Source: Luteibacter sp. UNC138MFCol5.1
GTDB lineage: Bacteria; Pseudomonadota; Gammaproteobacteria; Xanthomonadales; Rhodanobacteraceae
Length of the DNA: 64,000 nucleotides
Assembly (NCBI RefSeq): GCF_900110505.1
Contig: NZ_FODZ01000001.1
Span: forward strand, 196,488-260,487
Direction: 5' to 3'
In this document: positions 57,661 through 64,000 of the stretch, piece by piece
Layout of the letters: every line of letters starts with the position of its first letter
How positions within the stretch are numbered: position 1 is the stretch's first letter
Notes under the pieces: generated by a model
Seen by the model: only the letters and a program-made list of their open reading frames with translations
Database searches by the model: none
What the model was told of the DNA's origin: nothing
Made by a program: the position numbers and the translations under genes

Positions 57661-57795
57661 ATGAAGCGTACTTACCAGCCCAGCAAGCTCAAGCGTGCCC
57701 GCACGCACGGCTTCCGTGCCCGCATGGCCACCGCCGACGGTCGCAAGATCCTCAACGCCCGCCGCGCCAAGGGCCGCAAGCGTCTGATCCCGTAA
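57661..57795 (+). CDS. rpmH: 50S ribosomal protein L34
   Basis: The product is 44 residues, highly basic, starting [20 protein letters not shown] and ending [10 protein letters not shown] as L34 does. It is a component of the large ribosomal subunit. It begins the rightward row rpmH-rnpA-yidC-mnmE. Confidence 0.98.
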   Translation: MKRTYQPSKLKRARTHGFRARMATADGRKILNARRAKGRKRLIP

Positions 57796-57824
57796 GCGGT
57801 TCGCCGGTCGTGCGTGCCGCAGCC

Positions 57825-58190
57825 ATGCCGCGCGATGCGCGGATACGCCGCGCCGCCGACTTCGCAGCCCTGCGAACAGTCAGCGGTCGCCTCGGCGGCC
57901 GCTGTTTTCTTTTGCGCTTCGGAAACAACGACGGCGGTACCGCCCGGCTCGGCCTGGCGATCTCCAAGCGTTGCTCCAAGCGTGCCGTCGACCGGAACCG
58001 GATCAAGCGACTCGCGCGTGAGGCATTTCGTCGTGCCCGCCCCGCCCTGCCGCCGGTCGACATCCTGGTCATGGCCCGCGACAGCGCGGTGAACGAGACC
58101 GGCGCGACGCTCCTGGCGGAGCTCGACGCCCTTCTGCGCCGCATCCGGCCGTTGAAGCGCGACGGTGCCGACGGCACAATCGCGCGTTGA
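57825..58190 (+). CDS. rnpA: ribonuclease P protein component
   Basis: This 121-residue basic protein assists the RNase P RNA in tRNA 5'-processing. The family RNR motif is seen in [17 protein letters not shown] and the fold start is [12 protein letters not shown] chose the ATG at 57825; a GTG five codons earlier is possible and no strong ribosome-binding site decides it. The usual yidD gene is absent in the short 64-base gap before yidC. Confidence 0.93.
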   Translation: MPRDARIRRAADFAALRTVSGRLGGRCFLLRFGNNDGGTARLGLAISKRCSKRAVDRNRIKRLAREAFRRARPALPPVDILVMARDSAVNETGATLLAELDALLRRIRPLKRDGADGTIAR

Positions 58191-58254
58191 CCTCATCGAC
58201 CTTCCCGCCTTTCCCGGTCCCGCGCCGGGGCGCCATTCGGATCTGGCCTAAGCA

Positions 58255-59949
58255 ATGAATCAAACGCGCACGCTTCTCTTCTTCGCGCTCATGTTCGTGG
58301 CGTACCTGCTGTGGACCGAATGGGAGAAGGATTACGGCCCCCAGCCGGCCGCCCCGACGCCCGCCGCGCAGACCGATGCCGCCAAGCCGAACGCCGATAC
58401 CAGCGTGCCAGGCGCCGCCGCTCCGGCGAGCGTGCCGAACGAAGGCACGGCGCCGGTCGAAGGCAAGGCCGAACTGGTCACGCTGTCGAACGACGTCCTC
58501 CGCCTGACGATCGACACGCGCGGTGGCAGCATCGTCCGCTCGGAGCTCCTCGCCTACCCGGCCGAACCGGCGACCAAGAAAAACCCGACGCCGCCGCCGG
58601 CGCGGCTGCTCGACGACAGCGCGCAGCACTACTTCGCCGCGCAGGATGGCCTCGTCAGCAACACGGGCGCCGCGCCCGACCATCGCGCCCTCTTCCGCGC
58701 CGAGAAGACCGAGGCCGTGCTCGCCGATGGCGAGAAGTCGGTCAGCCTCGACATGGTCTGGACCGACCCCTCGGGCGTGAAGGTGACGAAGCGTTACACG
58801 CTCAAGCGCACCGACTACGTCGTCGATCTCGACCAGCGCGTCGAGAACGGTTCGGGCGTCGCCTGGACGGGCAACGCCTACCAGCAGCTGCAGCGCGTGC
58901 CGGCCGAGAAGGTCAACTGGTTCAAGGCCTATACCGACCCGGCCCAGCACAGCTTCTTCGGCGCCGCGTGGTACAGCCCGGAGAACAAGTTCGAATCGCT
59001 CCCGTTCACGGACTTCGCCAAGAAGCCGGTCAACCGCCAGATCACCGGCGGCTGGGTGAGCATGCAGCAGCATTACTTCTTCGTCGCGTGGATTCCGCCG
59101 GCGGACCAGAGCGTCACGTACAGCAGCACGATCATCGATCCGAATTCCACGACGCCGCGCTACCTCGTGCGCGCGTTCGGTCCGTCGATCTCGGTCGCGC
59201 CCGGCCAGGCCGCCGACAGCGTCGCGCGCCTCTATGTCGGTCCGAAGCTCCAGGGCACGCTCGACGTCATCGCGCCCGGCCTCGAGCTCACGGCCAACTA
59301 CGGCTGGCTCACGATCATCGCGCAGCCGCTGCACTGGTTGCTCTCGCAGCTGCATGCGATCAGCGGCAACTGGGGCGTCGCGATCATCCTGCTCGTGCTG
59401 CTGATCAAGGCCGCGCTGTTCAAGCTCACCGACGCGCAGTTCCGTTCGGGCGCGCGCATGCGCAAGCTTCAGCCTCGCGTCCAGGCGCTCAAGGAGCGCT
59501 ATGGCGACGATCGCATGAAGATGCAGCAGGCCATGATGGAGCTTTACAAGAAGGAGAAGGTGAATCCGATGGCGGGCTGCCTGCCCATCCTGATCACCTT
59601 CCCGATCTTCATCGGACTGCTCCGCGTGCTGTCGGAATCGATCGAACTGCGCCAGGCGCCGTTCTTCGGCTGGATCCACGATCTCTCGGCACCGGATCCG
59701 TTCTACGTGCTGCCGGTGCTCTACTTCCTGGTCACGCTGCTCACGCAGCGCATGATGCCGACCGCCGGCATGGATCCGACCCAGGCCAAGATGATGAAGG
59801 TGATGCCGCTGATCTTCGGTGTCTTCTTCGCCTTCTTCCCGTCCGGCCTGGTGCTCTACTGGACGGTCAACGGTGCCACCAGCCTGCTCCAGCAGTGGTG
59901 GATCAACCGCAGCGTCGATCGGGCCGACATCAAGGCCAAGACGGCTTAA
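58255..59949 (+). CDS. yidC: membrane protein insertase YidC
   Basis: This 564-residue inner-membrane protein helps insert and fold membrane proteins. It begins with a span (TLLFFALMFVAYLLWTEW), then a large periplasmic domain, and five C-terminal spans with the conserved core ALFKLTDAQFRSGARMRKLQ and NPMAGCLPILITFPIFIGL. It ends in VNGATSLLQQWWINRSVDRA. The length is near E. coli (548). Confidence 0.97.
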   Translation: MNQTRTLLFFALMFVAYLLWTEWEKDYGPQPAAPTPAAQTDAAKPNADTSVPGAAAPASVPNEGTAPVEGKAELVTLSNDVLRLTIDTRGGSIVRSELLAYPAEPATKKNPTPPPARLLDDSAQHYFAAQDGLVSNTGAAPDHRALFRAEKTEAVLADGEKSVSLDMVWTDPSGVKVTKRYTLKRTDYVVDLDQRVENGSGVAWTGNAYQQLQRVPAEKVNWFKAYTDPAQHSFFGAAWYSPENKFESLPFTDFAKKPVNRQITGGWVSMQQHYFFVAWIPPADQSVTYSSTIIDPNSTTPRYLVRAFGPSISVAPGQAADSVARLYVGPKLQGTLDVIAPGLELTANYGWLTIIAQPLHWLLSQLHAISGNWGVAIILLVLLIKAALFKLTDAQFRSGARMRKLQPRVQALKERYGDDRMKMQQAMMELYKKEKVNPMAGCLPILITFPIFIGLLRVLSESIELRQAPFFGWIHDLSAPDPFYVLPVLYFLVTLLTQRMMPTAGMDPTQAKMMKVMPLIFGVFFAFFPSGLVLYWTVNGATSLLQQWWINRSVDRADIKAKTA

Positions 59950-59956
59950 ACACCGG

Positions 59957-59980
59957 GCGGCGCGTCGAAAGACGCGCCGC
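59957..59980 (+). terminator. hairpin between yidC and mnmE
   Basis: GCGGCGCGTC and GACGCGCCGC pair perfectly around GAAA, followed by TTCGCTTT. It is a GC-rich, partly U-rich candidate terminator seven bases past the yidC stop codon. Confidence 0.55.
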
Positions 59981-60000
59981 TTCGCTTTGGAACCTCGCCG

Positions 60001-61341
60001 ATGACACACGACGACACCATCGCGGCCATCGCCACCGGCGCCGGCGCGGCCGGTGTCGGGGCCGTGCGCATCTCGGGCCCGAAAGCGGGCGACATCGCGC
60101 GCGCGTTCCTCGGTCGCGACCCGACGCCGCGACATGCGCACTTCGCGGCGTTCCGCGATGGCGACGGCGAACTGATCGACCGCGGCATCCTCCTCTACTT
60201 TCCCGGTCCGCATTCGTACACGGGCGAGCACGTGCTCGAACTGCAGGGGCACGGCAGCGCGGTGCTGCTCGACGCCCTGCTCCGTCGTGCGATCGTCCTC
60301 GGCGCGCGCCTCGCGCGTCCCGGCGAATTCACCGAGCGGGCGTTCCTCAACGGCAAGCTCGATCTCGCCCAGGCCGAGGCCGTGGCCGATGTCGTCGCGG
60401 CGACCTCGGAGGCCGGCGCGCGCGCCGCGTTGCGTTCGATGGAAGGCGTGTTCTCCGCGCGCGTGGACGAGCTGCTCGCCGAGCTCATCGCCCTGCGCGT
60501 GCATATCGAAGCCGCCATCGATTTTCCCGAGGAGGAAATCGACTTCCTCGCCGACCCCGTCATCGGTGCGAACCTCGCCACGCTATGCGCGAACCTCGAC
60601 GCCTTGCTCGTGGAAACCCGTCGCGGAGTTCGCTTGAACGACGGCATCGCCGTCGCCATCGTCGGCCGCCCAAACGCCGGTAAATCGAGCCTGCTCAACG
60701 CGCTCGCGGGTCAGGAGCGCGCGATCGTCACCGACATCGCGGGCACCACGCGCGACGTGCTGCGCGAAACGGTCACGATCGACGGTGCGACGCTCGAACT
60801 CGCGGATACGGCGGGACTGCGCGATTCCGATGATGTGGTCGAACGGGAAGGTATCCGTCGTGCCCGTGCGCAACTCGAACGCTGCGACGTCGCGCTGCTC
60901 GTCACCGACGAAGCGCACGCACGCGACGATCTCGCCTTCTTCGAAGGCACGCCCGCGCAGGCGAACCGCATCGTCGTGATCAACAAGATCGATCTCGCGC
61001 AGGCCACGGCGCATCGCGCGGAGCGCGATGGCCACGACACGTTATGGCTTTCGGCGCGAACGGGCGACGGTCTCGATGCCTTGCGTGCGATCCTGCGCGA
61101 TCTCGCCACGGCGGGTGCGGGCGATGGCGCCTTCAGCGCGCGGCGGCGCCACGTCGTGGCGCTCGAACAGGTGCGCGATCATCTGGAACGCACGGCGGAC
61201 GCGCTGCATGGCAGCCACGCCGGCGAACTCGCCGCCGAGGAGCTGCGGCACGCGCAGCAGGCGCTCGGCGAAGTGACCGGCGCCTACTCGTCGGACGACC
61301 TGCTCGGCGCGATCTTCAGTTCGTTCTGTATCGGTAAATAA
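60001..61341 (+). CDS. mnmE: tRNA uridine-5-carboxymethylaminomethyl GTPase
   Basis: This 446-residue GTPase, with MnmG, modifies the wobble uridine of several tRNAs. It has the N-terminal folate-binding domain (MTHDDTIAAIATGAGAAGVG), helical domain, G domain (GRPNAGKSSLLNALAG, DIAGTTRD, DTAGLRD, NKIDL) and the C-terminal FCIGK motif with Cys443. Its last 20 codons are duplicated downstream, at 61473-61535, but the gene itself is complete. Confidence 0.97.
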   Translation: MTHDDTIAAIATGAGAAGVGAVRISGPKAGDIARAFLGRDPTPRHAHFAAFRDGDGELIDRGILLYFPGPHSYTGEHVLELQGHGSAVLLDALLRRAIVLGARLARPGEFTERAFLNGKLDLAQAEAVADVVAATSEAGARAALRSMEGVFSARVDELLAELIALRVHIEAAIDFPEEEIDFLADPVIGANLATLCANLDALLVETRRGVRLNDGIAVAIVGRPNAGKSSLLNALAGQERAIVTDIAGTTRDVLRETVTIDGATLELADTAGLRDSDDVVEREGIRRARAQLERCDVALLVTDEAHARDDLAFFEGTPAQANRIVVINKIDLAQATAHRAERDGHDTLWLSARTGDGLDALRAILRDLATAGAGDGAFSARRRHVVALEQVRDHLERTADALHGSHAGELAAEELRHAQQALGEVTGAYSSDDLLGAIFSSFCIGK

Positions 61342-61462
61342 CGGACGCGAGTCCGGTAGGAGCGCGCCCTGCGCGCGACATGTTTTGGGACCATGCGCAA
61401 CAGGCCCTGGCGCTCCGCGCGAAAGGCTGTCGCGCGCAGGGCGCGCTCCTACGCATGCCGTG
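61275..61462. repeat. tandem duplication unit, first copy (end of mnmE plus REP-like element)
   Basis: This stretch recurs 193 bases further on with only a handful of mismatches. It covers the last 22 codons of mnmE, the short gap and REP copy 4. Confidence 0.9.
61356..61452. repeat. REP-like long inverted repeat, copy 4
   Basis: The arms at 61356-61380 and 61428-61452 are a perfect 25-base inverted repeat of the GTAGGAGCGCGCCCTGCGCG subtype, 14 bases past the mnmE stop. Confidence 0.9.
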
Positions 61463-61472
61463 TGCCCGACCG

Positions 61473-61535
61473 GTACCTATTCGTCGGACGACCTGCTCGG
61501 CGCGATCTTCAGTTCGTTCTGTATCGGTAAATAAC
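61473..61535 (+). pseudogene. duplicated C-terminal remnant of mnmE
   Basis: The frame TYSSDDLLGAIFSSFCIGK plus stop repeats the final residues of MnmE, including the catalytic cysteine. There is no start codon or ribosome-binding site, so it is a dead copy left by the tandem duplication. Confidence 0.85.
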
Positions 61536-61548
61536 GGACGCGAGTCCG

Positions 61549-61645
61549 GTAGGAGCGCGCCCTGCGCGCGACATGTTTTGGGGCCATGCGCAACAGGCCC
61601 TGGCGCTCCGCGCGAAAAGCTGTCGCGCGCAGGGCGCGCTCCTAC
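61549..61645. repeat. REP-like long inverted repeat, copy 5
   Basis: The arms at 61549-61573 and 61621-61645 repeat copy 4 at an offset of exactly 193 bases. It arose from the tandem duplication and not from a separate insertion. Confidence 0.9.
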
Positions 61646-61670
61646 GTATGCCGCGTTCTGCCGGACCGCG

Positions 61671-62897
61671 TCAGACGCAGGTTTCGGCGACCAGCGCCGG
61701 ACGGCGCCGCTCGGCCGCCATCGACGCGGCCCAGATGACGAGACCGCCGATGGCGAGCAGCGCGCCGACCCAGCCGGGCGACGTCCAGCCGTAACCGTGC
61801 GCGATCGCGAGGCCACCCAGGAAGGGTCCGAGTGCGTTCGCCGTGTTGAACGCGGAATGGTTGAGCGACGCGGCCAGGCCCTGCGCATCGCCGGCCACGT
61901 CCATCAGGCGCGTCTGCAACACCGTGCCGAGCGCACCGCCGATGCCGATGAAGAAGACATCGAGGCCGAGCGTCCAGACGTTGCCCGCGGCGAAGGGAAA
62001 CAGCGCGAGCATCACCATGCTCCAGAGGAGCAGTCCGCCGGCGGTCGGCATGAGCGCGCGATCGGCGAACGCCGGGACGACCATGTTGCCCGCGGTGAGG
62101 CCGACACCGAAGATGCCGATGATCCAGGGCACGGTGTGCAGCGGCATGTGCGTCACGGCGATCAGGATGTCCGCGAGGTACGTGTACACCGCGAACATCC
62201 CGCCGAAGCCGATCGCGCCGATGGCGAGCGTGAGCCAGACTTGCGAACGCTTCAGCGCGCCGAGTTCGCGCAGCGGGCTGGCGTCCTTGTCCGCCGGCAC
62301 TTCCGGCGCGTAGATCGCCACCGCGGTCATCGTGGCGACACCGAGCACGGCCACGAGCGCGAACGCCCAGCGCCAGCCGACGGCCTGGCCCAGCCAGCTC
62401 GCCAGCGGCACGCCGACGACGGTGGCGAACGTGAGTCCCAGGAACATCTGGCCGACCGCGCGCGTGCGCCGGTTCGGCGGCACCAGCGACGACGCCACGA
62501 GCGCCGCGACGCCGAAGTACGCGCCGTGCGGCAGGCCGGCGAGGAAGCGGAACACCAGCATCCAGTGGTAGTTCGGCGACAGGCCGGTCAGGCCGTTGAA
62601 CACGGTGAACATCGCCATCAGGACGATGAGCAGGCGGCGGCGAGGCACGCGCGCTCCGAGCACCGTCATGATCGGCGCGCCGACCACGACGCCGAGGGCA
62701 TAGGCGCTGATCGCATGACCAGCGGTCGGCGCGTCGATGCCGAGGCCCTGCGCGAACAGGGGCAGCATGCTCATGGAGGCGAATTCGGTCGTGCCGATGG
62801 CGAAGCCACCGATGGCCAGGGCCAGGATGACCAGGCCGACATGGGGGGCGCGAACAGGCGGCAGACCCGTGGCGGGCGCGGGGGCGTGTGCTGACAT
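61671..62897 (-). CDS. MFS transporter, AraJ-like efflux type
   Basis: This 408-residue protein has 12 hydrophobic spans of the DHA1 drug-efflux family. Motifs: GVVVGAPIMTVLGARVPRRR (loop 2-3), GLPHGAYFGVAALVASSLVP (span 4-5) and FNTANALGPFLGG (late). AraJ/YdhP-type transporters export sugars or drugs. The ATG at 62897 lacks a strong ribosome-binding site; the frame is open upstream. It faces the LysR gene's 3' end and has no obvious regulator beside it. Confidence 0.9.
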   Translation of the reverse strand: MSAHAPAPATGLPPVRAPHVGLVILALAIGGFAIGTTEFASMSMLPLFAQGLGIDAPTAGHAISAYALGVVVGAPIMTVLGARVPRRRLLIVLMAMFTVFNGLTGLSPNYHWMLVFRFLAGLPHGAYFGVAALVASSLVPPNRRTRAVGQMFLGLTFATVVGVPLASWLGQAVGWRWAFALVAVLGVATMTAVAIYAPEVPADKDASPLRELGALKRSQVWLTLAIGAIGFGGMFAVYTYLADILIAVTHMPLHTVPWIIGIFGVGLTAGNMVVPAFADRALMPTAGGLLLWSMVMLALFPFAAGNVWTLGLDVFFIGIGGALGTVLQTRLMDVAGDAQGLAASLNHSAFNTANALGPFLGGLAIAHGYGWTSPGWVGALLAIGGLVIWAASMAAERRRPALVAETCV

Positions 62898-62983
62898 GGC
62901 GGGACTCGGGAAGGTGGGGCGCGGCCGTGGTGCGGCGCAGCATGGAATCAGGATACGCCCGTCATGGCTTACGTGCCACGTCT

Positions 62984-63050
62984 GTTGGAGCGGACCTGGC
63001 CGCGATGGGGTGCTCGCGGCAACCCCCATCGCGGCCAGGTCCGCTCCTAC
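62984..63050. repeat. REP-like inverted repeat, copy 6
   Basis: The arms at 62984-63010 and 63023-63050 match in the core GGAGCGGACCTGGCCGCGAT with ATCGCGGCCAGGTCCGCTCC, plus GGGG/CCCC next to the short 12-base loop. It is the GTTGGAGCGGACC subtype with a shorter centre than copy 2. It lies six bases from the end of the LysR gene. Confidence 0.88.
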
Positions 63051-63056
63051 GGACGG

Positions 63057-63953
63057 CTACGCCGCGTCTTCGTCGCGCACGAACTCGATGAACGCCCGTA
63101 GCGCCGAGGTGACACGCCTCTGCCTCGGGTAATAGAGGACGAACCCGGGATACGGCGGACACCAGTCCTCGAGCACCCTGACCAGTCGGCCCGCGGCGAC
63201 CAGCTCGGTCACCTGATCTTCCAGCACGAGCGTGTAGCCGATGCCGGCCATGGCCGCGTCGAGCGCCAGGCGCAGGTCGCCGAAGGTGACCCGACCGCGG
63301 ACGTCGAGCTCGAGCTTCTTCGGTCCTTGCTCGAATTCCCATTTGTAGAGCCGCCCGCTGGGAAAGCGGAAGCGGATGCAGTCGTGCTGGAACAGGTCGT
63401 TCGGATGCAGGGGCACGCCGTGCTTCGCGATGTGGTCCGGCGAGGCGACGCACGCACCCTGCTGCTGTCCCCCCATCGGCACTGCGATCATGTCCTCGGG
63501 CACGTGCTCGTGGAAGCGGATGCCCGCGTCGAAGCCGGATGCCACGATGTCGATGAGCCCGTCGTTGTCGACGGCCTCGAAATGGATGTCCGGGTAGCGC
63601 GCGAGGAAGCGCGGTAACAGCGCCGGCATGAGCAGCTGGGCCGCGACGCGGGGCATGTTCACGCGCAGGGTGCCCGCGGGGGTGGCGCGGAAATTGTTCA
63701 TTTCCTCCAGCGCCTCGCCGACGTCGAACAGCGCGGGCTCCAGCCGCTCGAGGAGCCGCTGGCCCGCCTCGGTCAGCGACACGCTCCGCGTCGTGCGATG
63801 AAACAAGACGACGCCGAGCCGTTCTTCCAGACTGCGGATCGCGTAGCTGATCGCCGAGGTGGTGAGCGTCAGCTCCGCGCCAGCCTTGCGAAAGCTCGCG
63901 TGGCGGGCCACGGCAGCGAAGGCGGCGAGATGGGAGAGGTTGTCCGGTCGCAT
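63057..63953 (-). CDS. LysR family transcriptional regulator
   Basis: This regulator of about 298 residues has helix-turn-helix at about 4-62 (SFRKAGAELTLTTSAISYAI) and an effector domain ending TSALRAFIEFVRDEDAA. The ATG at 63953 gives the usual MRPDNLSHLAAFAAV start; a TTG three codons earlier has GAGG five bases before it and may be the true start. Its divergent partner would be past the window edge, so its target is unknown. Confidence 0.9.
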   Translation of the reverse strand: MRPDNLSHLAAFAAVARHASFRKAGAELTLTTSAISYAIRSLEERLGVVLFHRTTRSVSLTEAGQRLLERLEPALFDVGEALEEMNNFRATPAGTLRVNMPRVAAQLLMPALLPRFLARYPDIHFEAVDNDGLIDIVASGFDAGIRFHEHVPEDMIAVPMGGQQQGACVASPDHIAKHGVPLHPNDLFQHDCIRFRFPSGRLYKWEFEQGPKKLELDVRGRVTFGDLRLALDAAMAGIGYTLVLEDQVTELVAAGRLVRVLEDWCPPYPGFVLYYPRQRRVTSALRAFIEFVRDEDAA

Positions 63954-64000
63954 GATTATCAAGGATACCTCAACGATTCATCGCAAAATCCCCGTTGGCG

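Larger units (their letters stand above)
61468..61655. repeat. tandem duplication unit, second copy
   Basis: This unit repeats 61275-61462. It encodes a severed mnmE tail (reading TYSSDDLLGAIFSSFCIGK and stop) without a start codon, followed by REP copy 5. Confidence 0.9.

Noticed and set aside
56200-57795. 531-codon plus-strand frame opposite dnaA
   Set aside because: dnaA is certain on the minus strand; the frame merely runs into rpmH.
61380-62894. 504-codon plus-strand frame opposite the MFS gene
   Set aside because: It starts within a REP-like repeat and mirrors a clear 12-span transporter.

Overview
The window comes from a high-GC gammaproteobacterium and spans its chromosomal replication origin. 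The order gyrB-recF-dnaN-dnaA (leftward) facing rpmH-rnpA-yidC-mnmE (rightward), the tonB-exbB-exbD1-exbD2 cluster with pdxJ beside it, the CrbS/CrbR-type acetate regulators and the abundance of LysR regulators and large TonB-dependent receptors all fit the Xanthomonadales. Rhodanobacteraceae (Luteibacter/Dyella-like) is my best guess, but it is inferred from gene content and not from an alignment.

Region 1 (1-9.8 kb) holds a cupin protein and a carbohydrate-utilisation operon: a TonB-dependent receptor, a GH92 alpha-mannosidase and a GH2 glycosidase, preceded by two LacI-operator-like palindromes. An aldo/keto reductase follows.

Region 2 (9.8-24.3 kb) is a mosaic of small redox/detoxification units, each with its own regulator: NmrA-like protein/LysR, VOC+SDR/LysR, tautomerase+SDR+SDR/LysR, isochorismatase-fold hydrolase/LysR, and amidase/TetR. 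Several divergent promoters carry clear palindromes. The TetR promoter and the amidase promoter share a CCTA(A/C)C half-site.

Region 3 (25.0-33.8 kb) is an 8.6-kb segment bounded by a 180-bp direct repeat. The right copy is the 3' end of an intact radical SAM gene; the left copy is a detached 3' fragment of the same gene, about 94 % identical by eye. The segment carries an aldo/keto reductase, a PAS histidine kinase with two response regulators, an AraC regulator, an HSL-type esterase, and a two-gene SDR cassette that is a paralogue of the one at 14.6-16.2 kb. It looks like an inserted or duplicated island, with no integrase visible.

Region 4 (35.7-45.2 kb) is an acetate module: an outer-membrane channel and an MHS-type transporter diverging from acs, which is followed by a CrbR-like response regulator, with a convergent CrbS-like hybrid kinase that has an SSS transporter domain. 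A phosphopantetheinyl transferase and pdxJ (with a terminator-like leader) follow.

Region 5 (47-61.4 kb) is the core: exbD2, exbD1, exbB, tonB, a TPR protein, gyrB, recF, dnaN, the origin, dnaA, then rpmH, rnpA, yidC, mnmE. Two consensus parS sites lie inside recF. The end of mnmE and an adjacent REP-like element are tandemly duplicated. The window closes with an MFS efflux protein and a LysR regulator. Long imperfect-to-perfect inverted repeats of one REP-like family occur six times in intergenic positions. I saw no rRNA, tRNA, CRISPR array, transposase or integrase.
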